Source of the DNA: Rhodothermales bacterium
GTDB taxonomy: Bacteria; Bacteroidota; Rhodothermia; Rhodothermales; Bin80
Reading direction: 5' to 3'
Assembly: GCA_012267425.1 (NCBI GenBank)
Contig: JAAXGO010000052.1
Coordinates: forward strand, 1-32,036
Length of the DNA stretch: 32,036 bases
The number at the start of each line of letters is the position of its first letter. The stretch's first letter is position 1. The position numbers and the translations under genes are program-made. Shown piece by piece: positions 1 through 8,035 of the stretch. The notes beneath the pieces were generated by a model, which saw only the letters and a program-made list of their open reading frames with translations, searched no databases and had not been told where the DNA came from.

Positions 1-2850
1 GCTGTTCTCCATGAAAGTCGCTACCGTTGCCTTCACGTCCAACCCGTGGTCGGCGAAGGGCAGTGTCATCTGCGTCGCATCGGCTGCCGGGCCGTTTTGC
101 TCCACGATCCGGTCTACGCCGGCATTCACATCTTCTACATCTTCTACCTGGTAGCTCTGTGGGTTTTCCCGCAGGAATTTGAACGACAGGTACCGGAAGA
201 TGTAGTCCATAATAGACGTGGCCGAGGGGATGAGCCGATTGTTTGTAAACCCGCTCGGCTCGAAGCGCATGTGCATGAATTTCTCGCACAGATCGCAGAG
301 CGGCACGCCGTACTGCAGCGCTATGGAAATACTCGTCGCAAAGGCGTCCATGAGGCCCGAAATTGCCGAGCCCTCCTTCGCCATCGTGATGAAGATCTCG
401 CCAGGCATCTGCGTGTCCGGGTACAGGCCGACGTGCAGATAGCCTTCGTGTCCGGCAAGGCTGAACTTGTGCGTCACGGCGGGACGCTCGTCCGGAAGCC
501 GCTTTCGGATGGGCTTGTAGACGATTTTCTCGACCACCTTTTCGACGATTTCTGGCTCTGCTGCAATTGCCACCCCGTCACCGGAATGAGTTGTGCGCTT
601 CTGCGTATTGCCCCCGTCCGAGGTGGCCAGCGGCTGACTTCTCTTGGAGTTCTCTCGGTAGATGGCAAGGGCCTTCAGCCCAAGCTTCCAACCCTGCAGA
701 TAGGCATCCGCGATTTCTTCCACAGTGGCCGTTTCCGGCATGTTGACGGTCTTCGAGATCGCCCCGGAAACGAAGGGCTGGCAGGCGGCCATCATCTTGA
801 TGTGCCCCATGTGGTGTACGCTGCGGGTACCGTTGTAGGGCTTAAACGCACAGTCGAAGACGGGTAGGTGCTCGTCGCGCAGTCCCGGTGCGCCTTCGAT
901 AGTGTCGTGCGCATCAATGTGGGCTAAGATGGCCTCCCGCGCCGGGCTGTCGTAGCCCAACCGCATGAGCGCTTCGGGGACAGTCCGATTGACGATTTTG
1001 AGCATCCCGTCGCCTTGCCCCGCGAGAAGCTTGTACTTGACGAGGGCGATATCGGGCTCGACTCCGGTCGTATCGCAGTCCATCAAGAAGGCGATCGTGC
1101 CGGTCGGTGCAAGAACTGTGGCCTGCGCATTGCGGTAGCCGTAGCGCTCACCGAGTTCCACCATCTTGTTGGCGGAGCTCTGTGCCGCCTCTCTGAGGTA
1201 GTCCGGGCAGCTCTCATCTATCGCCTTGACTGCCAGTTTGTGCTGCCGCATAACGGCGAGCATCGAGTCCCGGTTTTCTGCGTATCCGTCAAAGGGCCCG
1301 ATCGCGGGATTCGAGGCGATTTCGGCGCTGCGCGCGTACGCTTCCGAGTGTTCGATGGCCATGATTGCGCCAGCTGCCGCTCGACCTGCGTCGCTGTCGT
1401 ATGGCAGACCCATTGCCATCAAGAGCGCTCCCAGGTTTGCAAAGCCGAGACCCAGAGGGCGAAATCGGTGGCTATTACGGGTAATCGCCGCACTCGGATA
1501 CCCGGCGTTATCAACGAGGATCTCCATTGCCGTGATGAATATCCGGGTGGCAGCGCGAAAACGTTCCACGTCAAACTCACCGTCTTCGGTCTGAAACCTG
1601 CGCAGGTTGAGACTCGCCAGGTTGCACGCTGAGTTATCCAGAAACATGTACTCCGAACACGGATTGCTCGAATTGATCGGAGCAGTTCTGCTACAGGTGT
1701 GCCAGGTCTGGATGGTGTCCTCGTACTGCATGCCCGGATCCCCGCACACATGCGTTCCTTCGGCCATCTTGCGCAACAGTTCGTCTGCGCGCACCTCGCC
1801 GATGACCTCTCCGGTCATTACGGCTTTCAGCGGAAACAGCTGCCGTTCCTCGGCAGCCCGCATGAATTCGTCCGTCACGCGCACGGACTGGTTCACATTC
1901 TGAAACGAGACCGATCCGTACGCCGGCCCGTTGAATGAACCGTCGTATCCCTCTTCGATCAGCGCCCATGCCTTCCGCTCTTCTACCTGTTTGGCGTCGA
2001 CGAACTCTGCGATGTCTGGGTGCCACACCTTCAGCGTCTGCATGATGGCAGCGCGGCGTGTTTTCCCGCCGCTCTTGATGGTGCCGCCAGTCGCATCCTG
2101 CACGCGCATGAAGCTGACCGGACCGCTTGGCTGGCCGCCGCCGGAGAGCTTTTCCCGCGATGAACGGAGGCGTGACCAGTCTGACCCGACGCCCGACCCG
2201 AACTTGAACAGCCGGGCACTCTCGCTCATCAGCTGCCAGATGTCGTCAATCGAGTCGTCTACAGAGATGATAAAGCACGCCGACGCTTGCGGCCGCTCGT
2301 ACGGATCAACCGCCGACACGTCGCCCTTCCCTTTGTCCCAGCCCCAGATGGTTTTACCGCCTGAGTCGACAACGCCGTACGTCCGATTGAGTCCCACGTT
2401 GAACCACACCGGAGAATTGAAGGCCCCGTACTGGTTGGTGCACAGCCACGTCAGCTCGTCGTAGAACCGCGTTCCGTCGGCCTCGGAGGCGAAGTAGCCC
2501 CCGGCTATTCCCCAGTCAGTGATAGTCCGCGTCACGCGGTGAATAAGCTGACGCAGCGAGTACTCGCGACCGCCCTCGAAGGGATCGAAGTCGGCGCGCG
2601 CGAGGTCACCCCAAAAGTACTTGGACGCCACCACGTTCGATGCGAGGAGACTCCAGCTTTTCGGAAATTCGACGCCCTTCTGCTCGAAAACCGCCTTTCC
2701 CTTGGAATTCCGGATGGTCGCATCGCGCTTGTGCCATTCGACGGAATCGAACGGGTTCTGTCCTTCCGCGGAAAACACTCGATCGATCGTAAGCCCTCCT
2801 TCTCCACTATTTTCGGTGGCCGCGTGAACCGCCATATCGGTATTCAGCAT
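1..2850 (-). CDS. nrdJ: Adenosylcobalamin-dependent (class II) ribonucleotide reductase, 3' end missing
   Basis: Reduces ribonucleotides to deoxyribonucleotides in the cytoplasm using adenosylcobalamin to make a thiyl radical. The minus-strand frame is open from about 2977 to the window edge, about 950 codons from the ATG at 2850, so the C-terminus lies outside. Seen: the radical-site motif NPCSE with Cys about 398 (codon 1659-1657), the redox Cys pair at about 192 (motif SACFII) and 409 (motif SACNLASLN), the barrel motif APTGTIAFLMDCDTTGVEPD, and a C-terminal region after a proline/lysine-rich linker. The order fits NrdJ of 850-1100 residues. In-frame ATGs lie at 2883, 2850 and 2835. Homology to the family N-terminus begins only near residue 15 (LTIDRVFS), just after a strong GGAGAAGGAGG, so the true start is uncertain. 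No NrdR box or cobalamin riboswitch was recognised upstream. Confidence 0.93.
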   Translation of the reverse strand, partial: MLNTDMAVHAATENSGEGGLTIDRVFSAEGQNPFDSVEWHKRDATIRNSKGKAVFEQKGVEFPKSWSLLASNVVASKYFWGDLARADFDPFEGGREYSLRQLIHRVTRTITDWGIAGGYFASEADGTRFYDELTWLCTNQYGAFNSPVWFNVGLNRTYGVVDSGGKTIWGWDKGKGDVSAVDPYERPQASACFIISVDDSIDDIWQLMSESARLFKFGSGVGSDWSRLRSSREKLSGGGQPSGPVSFMRVQDATGGTIKSGGKTRRAAIMQTLKVWHPDIAEFVDAKQVEERKAWALIEEGYDGSFNGPAYGSVSFQNVNQSVRVTDEFMRAAEERQLFPLKAVMTGEVIGEVRADELLRKMAEGTHVCGDPGMQYEDTIQTWHTCSRTAPINSSNPCSEYMFLDNSACNLASLNLRRFQTEDGEFDVERFRAATRIFITAMEILVDNAGYPSAAITRNSHRFRPLGLGFANLGALLMAMGLPYDSDAGRAAAGAIMAIEHSEAYARSAEIASNPAIGPFDGYAENRDSMLAVMRQHKLAVKAIDESCPDYLREAAQSSANKMVELGERYGYRNAQATVLAPTGTIAFLMDCDTTGVEPDIALVKYKLLAGQGDGMLKIVNRTVPEALMRLGYDSPAREAILAHIDAHDTIEGAPGLRDEHLPVFDCAFKPYNGTRSVHHMGHIKMMAACQPFVSGAISKTVNMPETATVEEIADAYLQGWKLGLKALAIYRENSKRSQPLATSDGGNTQKRTTHSGDGVAIAAEPEIVEKVVEKIVYKPIRKRLPDERPAVTHKFSLAGHEGYLHVGLYPDTQMPGEIFITMAKEGSAISGLMDAFATSISIALQYGVPLCDLCEKFMHMRFEPSGFTNNRLIPSATSIMDYIFRYLSFKFLRENPQSYQVEDVEDVNAGVDRIVEQNGPAADATQMTLPFADHGLDVKATVATFMENS

Positions 2851-2883
2851 TCCGTCAGAGCTTGATCGGGAGAGTCCAGCCAT

Positions 2884-3310
2884 GGCGGCTTGACCGGTAT
2901 GGGCTTCTGCCTCGCTGCGCAAGCGGCAACAACTCGCTGCCTCACGCCGCAGGCATGGTGGATAGTTGTATGACCGTTATGCAGGTAGGGAAACCTTCAT
3001 TAGCCACGATTTTCGAGCGTACGCCAAAATATCCCGTCTACGCGTAAGAAACTACAGTCACCGACAATATTTAGACAAAACAGAAGGAGATCCTTTTCCC
3101 GCCTGGTGCCGACGCTGTGAGCTTCGGGCCGCTTTCGGAGGCCCCATGCCGGAAGACCGTTATTGCTCGGTTGCCAACAGGTTCCCGCACGTTTTCAACA
3201 TACCATCCACTCGTCTTCCAGGCACGGTGAAAAAAACCACGGTCGGCAACTCCGGTGATCATGTCGCGGTGCAGGACACGTCGTACACGCGAAGTACCCC
3301 GAATACGCTC
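2884..3310. other. Intergenic region upstream of nrdJ, no gene supported
   Basis: About 430 bases between the unknown small gene and nrdJ. It holds the A7 run at 3230-3236 (a weak minus-strand terminator candidate), a GC-rich stretch at about 2905-2960 able to fold into short stems in the nrdJ leader, and an AT-rich patch at 3020-3080 where an nrdJ promoter could lie. Short open frames on both strands here have no recognisable domain or ribosome binding site. The consensus B12 box of cobalamin riboswitches was not seen. Confidence 0.5.
3230..3257 (-). terminator. Possible weak intrinsic terminator after the small unknown gene
   Basis: On the minus strand a short GC stem (CAC-C-GG pairing with CCGTG, one bulged base, loop of about nine) is followed after one G by seven T residues. 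It lies about 55 bases past the stop of the unknown gene at 3311. The stem is only five pairs, so this is a tentative call. Confidence 0.3.
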
Positions 3311-3700
3311 TCAGGCTGCAGGCCGAACGTCCCAGAGCAGCATCTGCCTGATGTCGGCGTAGTCCTCCTCGCCAGTGTGGTCGGTGAAGGAATAATCCCC
3401 GGTCTGAGCGCGCCGGGCCGGCGGGATCCGCCTCCACAACATGCCCTGCCGATCGGTGAATAGGTCCGGATATGGACTCTTGACGCGATACCTCGGATGG
3501 TATGACCGGTACGTGTTTTGTGCCTCGTAGAGGGCCGCCCGGCGCGCTCCGGGACGTGTCGAGCTCTTGCCCGTTACCCGAAACGGTGCCACCGCAATGG
3601 CCGCCTGCACGAAGCCGTCTTCCAGTTCGGTGTATTCCGGCCTCATGACTTCGAAATCTTCAGGATGTGGGTATGCGCTGCGTTCGTTGTTATCCGGCAT
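3311..3700 (-). CDS. Small protein of unknown function
   Basis: A 129-residue protein I do not recognise. It is rich in charged and aromatic residues (for example RSYHPRYRVKSPYPDLF and the C-terminal end LLWDVRPAA), has no signal peptide or membrane segment, and looks soluble. The ATG at 3700 is preferred over an upstream GTG at 3733 because GGAGAAG lies just before it, a good ribosome binding site for this window. It follows the CCA-adding enzyme by 60 bases on the same strand, so co-transcription is possible. No function is proposed. Confidence 0.55.
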   Translation of the reverse strand: MPDNNERSAYPHPEDFEVMRPEYTELEDGFVQAAIAVAPFRVTGKSSTRPGARRAALYEAQNTYRSYHPRYRVKSPYPDLFTDRQGMLWRRIPPARRAQTGDYSFTDHTGEEDYADIRQMLLWDVRPAA

Positions 3701-3760
3701 CGTCTTCTCCAGAACACCGACGTATCGGGGCACACGTAACGACGACGCACCGATTTTGAT

Positions 3761-5362
3761 TCAAGACAAGGCGCGTCGCTTGACCGCCATGAGGTGCTCG
3801 AGTGCCGCACCACGATCGGCCGGTATGTCGCCCGTAAACACTTCCTCTTTGATCGCTCCAGCCGCTCTTCTTTCTGCCACATCAAGACTTCGAAGTACTT
3901 CGTCGAAGAGTGCGCCACGGCGGAGTGCCTCGTCTTTGACACGCATCATGAGATCGAACGCCGCATCGTGCTCGTTGGGGATGTCTCCATCAAGAATTGC
4001 TTCACGAATCGTGCTCTTGATAATTCCGACTGCCACGCCTTCCGAGATCCCTATCACGTCCATGATCTCGTTGCCGTCCACCGGCGGCTGAAAATTTCGC
4101 AGCCGATCTTTTGACTCCACTTCCGCAAACTTCTGTTCCACGAGGTCGAACGCGCGCAGGTACCGCCGCACACGTTTTGGGTTCTTCGACGTGATGTCTG
4201 CCCGCACAAGCGCCATGAGGTCATCGATTGCGTCGCCGGCTTCGAAGAGCAGCCGCCGCACCGCTGAATCGGTCACTTCTCGGTCCACGAGAGCGACAGG
4301 CCGGTGATGAAGTGCGACGAGCGTACGTACGTACTCCATCCGCTCGTCGAGGGGGAGCTTGAGGCGACGAAAAACTGCGGGAATCATGCGTGCTCCGCGG
4401 TCTTCATGCCCGTGGAATGTCCATCCTGTACCCTTCACGAACCGCTTACAGAGTGGCTTCGCGATGTCGTGCAGCAGTGCAGCCCACCGGAGCCACAGCG
4501 TGTCCTTTGCTGGACGATCGTGCGTTGCGACAACCAGATTGTCCAGCACCTTGAGAGTGTGGAGGAAATTGTCTTTGTGCATTTGACCGTGGACGGTTTC
4601 TACCCCCTTGAGTCTGACAAGCTGCGGGAAAATGTGCCGGAGGAGCCCGGTCCGCTCTAGAATCCTAAATCCCACCGACGGCTTATTAGACGCCATGATG
4701 CGCTGCAACTCATCGGTAATCCGCTCTTGGCTCAGAATGGATACGCGGTGTGCTTCTGCGCCCATGGCGGCGAGTACCTCGCGATCAATGGAAAACCGGA
4801 GCTCCGCCGCAAAACGGGCTGCCCGGATCATGCGCAGCGGATCGTCTGCAAAGGTGGCCTGCGGAGCTAGCGGAGTCATGATACGCCGTTCGGATACGTC
4901 CTCCCTCCCGCCAAATGGATCGACGAGCTCCCCGAATCGCTCAGGGTTCAAGGCAACTGCCATGGTGTTCATCGTGAAGTCGCGGCGCCTCTGGTCGTCT
5001 TCCAGCGTGCCGTCTTCGACGATCGGTTTGCGTGAATCTCGCCGGTAACTCTCTTTCCGGGCGGCCACGAACTCGAGTACCCTGCCATCAGGTGTTCGCA
5101 CGGCTGCTGTTCCGAATTGCTTGTAGACGTGCGCTAGCCTTCGCCCGAATCGAATGCCCACCACTTCCGCAAGGCGAATGCCGGTACCCGGCCCTACGGT
5201 CACGAAATCGAAATCCGTCGTAGAACGGTTGAGAAACACATCGCGCACCACCCCTCCAACCGCGTACACTTCGATGCCAAGGCGAGCGGCATCGGCACCG
5301 ATTTCGCGCAACGTAGAGGCATACCGCCTCCGGGAAAGAAGGTCTGCCAGGTTGTCCGGCAT
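3761..5362 (-). CDS. cca: CCA-adding tRNA nucleotidyltransferase with HD domain
   Basis: Adds or repairs the 3' CCA of tRNAs in the cytoplasm. The 533-residue protein carries the class II nucleotidyltransferase head: GGVVRD at 36-41 and the metal-binding DFD at 50-52, followed by a KESYRRDSRKP region and RRDFTMNTMAV. The RNA-binding neck follows (DPLRMIRAARFAAELRF), then an HD domain (HKDNFLHTLKVLDN and LLHDIAKP). The ATG at 5362 is chosen because GGAG lies directly upstream and it falls after the preceding gene's stop at 5421; an ATG at 5386 is the alternative. Oddity: the C-terminal helix segment containing GDIP is present twice (3923-4009 and 3767-3853), whereas I know it as single in Bacteroidota homologues. 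Confidence 0.95.
   Translation of the reverse strand: MPDNLADLLSRRRYASTLREIGADAARLGIEVYAVGGVVRDVFLNRSTTDFDFVTVGPGTGIRLAEVVGIRFGRRLAHVYKQFGTAAVRTPDGRVLEFVAARKESYRRDSRKPIVEDGTLEDDQRRRDFTMNTMAVALNPERFGELVDPFGGREDVSERRIMTPLAPQATFADDPLRMIRAARFAAELRFSIDREVLAAMGAEAHRVSILSQERITDELQRIMASNKPSVGFRILERTGLLRHIFPQLVRLKGVETVHGQMHKDNFLHTLKVLDNLVVATHDRPAKDTLWLRWAALLHDIAKPLCKRFVKGTGWTFHGHEDRGARMIPAVFRRLKLPLDERMEYVRTLVALHHRPVALVDREVTDSAVRRLLFEAGDAIDDLMALVRADITSKNPKRVRRYLRAFDLVEQKFAEVESKDRLRNFQPPVDGNEIMDVIGISEGVAVGIIKSTIREAILDGDIPNEHDAAFDLMMRVKDEALRRGALFDEVLRSLDVAERRAAGAIKEEVFTGDIPADRGAALEHLMAVKRRALS
3767..4009 (-). repeat. Protein-level duplication at the C-terminus of cca
   Basis: Two 29-residue segments (codons at 4009-3923 and 3853-3767) share the pattern I-x-E-x4-GDIP-x4-AA-x4-M-x-VK-x2-AL, with 13 of 29 positions identical by my alignment. 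They are separated by 23 residues. The DNA has diverged, so the duplication is not recent. Confidence 0.6.
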
Positions 5363-5420
5363 GGTCTCCGACTCTACGTCGTACATCACACAGGCAGCGG
5401 CCCTCAACGCGGTACCAATC

Positions 5421-6269
5421 CTACTCGCTCCTGCGCTCGATCGGGCGTTGCGGTCCAACCAGTATCATGCGGCCCCAGGTCGCGTCGTCATCTCCTGTGC
5501 CGTAAATCATAAAGTGGCCTCCGTATGGCCCGCCGTCCGGATCGCAGTGAACGATTTCCATACCGTAGACATCTCCCACCTGTGGTGGCTGCCAGCGCGG
5601 GTCGCTCACGCCGAGAGTCGGAGCCATTTCTACGCTGGCTTCCAGAATAAAATCTGCCGTCCCCGTTCCCCACGGGTCAAACTGCAGCGCAAACTCCACG
5701 GCACCGTCCGGTATCGGCTCTTCTATCCGCGTACCCGCTGGCGACCCGTGACGCCACCAGGCTGCATATGGAGGGCGCTCGGCGTCGATCACGAAGCAGA
5801 AGGCGTTATCGCCCAGGCCCCAATACTCCGGAGCATCGTCGCGGGGCGCTTCGATAAACCAACAAATACTGTCTTTCGAGTACCAGCTCCGCGGCAAGTG
5901 GTTCGGATCATCAACGTCGTTTCTATTGTCTCTCACCTCCGCACCGAACCAGAGATGCGTTTCATCCCAGGCGATGTAGTACCGGGCACTCAGGTCATCC
6001 TCGGGATGTCCTTCGTCGCCGTGGTCCGTCAGTCGGTTGCGGCGACCGTCGTCGTACCAAAAGGTGTGACGCAGACGGTAAATGTCCCATATGCCATCGG
6101 TGAATGCGCGATCCTTCCATTCACTCACGTCGCCGTCGACAATCGGGGCCTCTCCCAGGTACGGTACCAAGAGCGTCACGTGCTGCGTTGGGCGCGGCGC
6201 ATCCTGCGCACTTGCTGCGAGGCCGCAGACTGCAAACGACACAAATAGGCAGGTCGAGAGTTTAGTCAT
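5421..6269 (-). CDS. Secreted CBM9-like (sugar-binding beta-sandwich) protein
   Basis: A 282-residue exported protein. The N-terminus is a type I signal peptide (MTKLSTCLFVSFAVCGLAA, then SAQ, cleavage likely after ASA). The body looks like a family 9 carbohydrate-binding/DOMON-type beta-sandwich: an early domain-opening motif VDGDVSEWKD, then YYIAWDETHLWFGAEVRDN, SICWFIEAP, and a late FILEASVEMAP with PQVGDVYGMEI. These fit the family called 'carbohydrate-binding family 9-like' in secreted proteins of polysaccharide degraders. The ATG at 6269 is preferred over an in-frame TTG at 6281. It lies 52 bases downstream of the sulfatase, so it probably shares its transcript and could bind the same glycan. 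The ligand cannot be read from the sequence. Confidence 0.8.
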   Translation of the reverse strand: MTKLSTCLFVSFAVCGLAASAQDAPRPTQHVTLLVPYLGEAPIVDGDVSEWKDRAFTDGIWDIYRLRHTFWYDDGRRNRLTDHGDEGHPEDDLSARYYIAWDETHLWFGAEVRDNRNDVDDPNHLPRSWYSKDSICWFIEAPRDDAPEYWGLGDNAFCFVIDAERPPYAAWWRHGSPAGTRIEEPIPDGAVEFALQFDPWGTGTADFILEASVEMAPTLGVSDPRWQPPQVGDVYGMEIVHCDPDGGPYGGHFMIYGTGDDDATWGRMILVGPQRPIERRSE

Positions 6270-6321
6270 GAGATGTGGCAAGCGTCAATCGAGAAACTCA
6301 GCGGCCAACTAAATAGAAATT

Positions 6322-7830
6322 CTAGTTCGGACCACTATACCAAGCGGGCGTTCCGAACCAGGCGTGCATTTCACCAACGAAGGGCTCAACGATTTCCGGC
6401 GGCTCGGGCCACTCGCCGAGATCGCCCGTCTCCACCATCCATGTGTCGAGCGCGGCGCGCATGCGCTCCAGTGCCGCCCGGTGCCGTGCATCGTCGGATT
6501 CGGCGAGATTGCGTATTTCATGTGGATCGGCCTCGGTGTCGTAGAGCTGCTCGTACGGCAACGGCTCCATCAGCTCGGCAGCAGCGCCAGTAAGCGTACC
6601 CGCCGCATGCATTTCGCGCATCAGTGGCTTAACAAGGAAGCACTTTTCCTTATACCGGTTGAGTGTTGGGAATCCCTGCTGTGGCACAATGTTGCGAAGG
6701 TAGTGGTACTTTCTCCCGCGGACTGAACGGATCCTTAGCACCGTCTCGTCGATGCGGTCACGCGCTCCGAATGCGTATGTCCTCGACGGATCGGCACCTT
6801 CGCCCAAAAAGCGCCGGCTCTGCATAAGTGGCGGACGCTCCATGCCTGCCATCCAGAGGGTCGTCGCCGTCAGATCCAATAGACTTATCACGTCGTCGTT
6901 GACCGAGCCCGGCTCCCAATTGGGTGGCGGCGGAACATTCTTCGGCCAGTAGACGATCATCGGAACGTGAAGCCCCGTGTCCCAGGCCCAGTGGATGCCC
7001 CGTGCCTCCAGCCGTCCGTTGTCTGCAAAGAAGACGATGATCGTGTCGTCGGCCAGGCCGTCAGCACGAAGCTGTGCAAGGATCCACCCCACACGCACAT
7101 CCATCCCCGACACTGAATTCAGATAGCGGGCCCATTCCTGTCGCACGATTGGGTGGTCTGGATAGTAGGGCGGCGGCGTAACGTGTTCTTCCGTGGCGAT
7201 CTGCGGATGCCACTCCTCCCCCACCCAGGGCACTCGGGACTTCTCCGCCGATTTTCGGTCGTAGATGTCGTATTCCGCTTCCGGTGTGTTGATCTGGGCA
7301 AAGAATGGCTCGTTGTCCTTGAGCTGTGACCAGTCGTCAGTGTCGTAGAGCGCTCCCTCGTTCACGAAGTTCAAGTCCAGCTTTCCGGTCCCCACTTGGC
7401 GGTCTCCGATGTAAGACACGTTGGCCGTCGTGTAGCCAGCGTTCGAGAGCCAGTGCGTCAGCGGACGCACGCCCGGGGGCAACCGGAATTCGTCGTCACG
7501 GTGCGACCGCATGTGGTGCGTACCAGTAGATGTCTGATACATGCCTGTAAAGAACGCGGAACGACTCGGCGCACACACAGGCGAGGTCGAAAACACCCTC
7601 GTGTAGCGCACGCCGTTACGCGCAAGGGAATCTAGGTTCGGCGTGTGCACGTTCGCCGCGCCGTAGATCCCAAGATCCAATTTGAAGTTTTCGCCGACGA
7701 TCCAGAGGATGTTCGGCTTGCGCGGCGCGTCTTGTTCCACCGGAGTCTCCAAACTACAGGCCGTGGCAAGCACGACGCACATAATTGCCAGAGGGAAAAA
7801 TCGAGTCATCGAAGAGCAGCTTTTGGTCAT
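6322..7830 (-). CDS. Sulfatase (formylglycine-dependent), lipoprotein
   Basis: Hydrolyses sulfate esters, most likely on a glycan, in the periplasm or at the outer membrane. The protein (502 residues from 7830) begins with a signal peptide and lipobox (LATAC). The sulfatase core starts at PNILWIVGENFKLDLGIYG, and HTPNLDSLARNGVRYTRVF follows. The maturation motif CAPSRSAFFTG has Cys 86, which formylglycine-generating enzyme would convert. FFADNG and the later GLHVPMIVYWPKN match the metal site and substrate region. The first metal motif reads GEN rather than the common DD or ED; I believe related sulfatases share this, but did not check. ATG 7830 is chosen because it gives a good signal peptide; ATG 7809 also would. 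It is divergent from the 1042-residue gene, with about 205 bases between. Confidence 0.93.
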   Translation of the reverse strand: MTKSCSSMTRFFPLAIMCVVLATACSLETPVEQDAPRKPNILWIVGENFKLDLGIYGAANVHTPNLDSLARNGVRYTRVFSTSPVCAPSRSAFFTGMYQTSTGTHHMRSHRDDEFRLPPGVRPLTHWLSNAGYTTANVSYIGDRQVGTGKLDLNFVNEGALYDTDDWSQLKDNEPFFAQINTPEAEYDIYDRKSAEKSRVPWVGEEWHPQIATEEHVTPPPYYPDHPIVRQEWARYLNSVSGMDVRVGWILAQLRADGLADDTIIVFFADNGRLEARGIHWAWDTGLHVPMIVYWPKNVPPPPNWEPGSVNDDVISLLDLTATTLWMAGMERPPLMQSRRFLGEGADPSRTYAFGARDRIDETVLRIRSVRGRKYHYLRNIVPQQGFPTLNRYKEKCFLVKPLMREMHAAGTLTGAAAELMEPLPYEQLYDTEADPHEIRNLAESDDARHRAALERMRAALDTWMVETGDLGEWPEPPEIVEPFVGEMHAWFGTPAWYSGPN

Positions 7831-8035
7831 GAGATCCGTGGAAAGTACGACTTGTGAAGGCGGGATCATCCATAGTTCTTCCTGAGGACCCATGGACCGC
7901 CCGTGCTTGTGCCTGTCCCGCAGATAATTTCCCGAGGATTCAGCCGCTAAAATACAACGCGTTAGTCCGTTTGGACTTTCAGGTGGTATCCTTGTACGTT
8001 TCAGACGATTTACACGGACTTGGGAGACCACTCAC

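Noticed and set aside
46-1632. Long plus-strand open frames opposite nrdJ
   Set aside because: They are antisense to a continuous, motif-complete ribonucleotide reductase frame and have no recognisable domains.
2850-3310. Cobalamin riboswitch or NrdR box ahead of the B12-dependent reductase
   Set aside because: The B12-box and the GCCACTG core were not found. TTGTC-TAAATA-TTGTC at 3062-3077 is a direct repeat, not the palindromic NrdR box.
2966-3463. 165-codon plus-strand frame
   Set aside because: No domain or ribosome binding site, and it overlaps the minus-strand gene at 3311, which has a good GGAG start.
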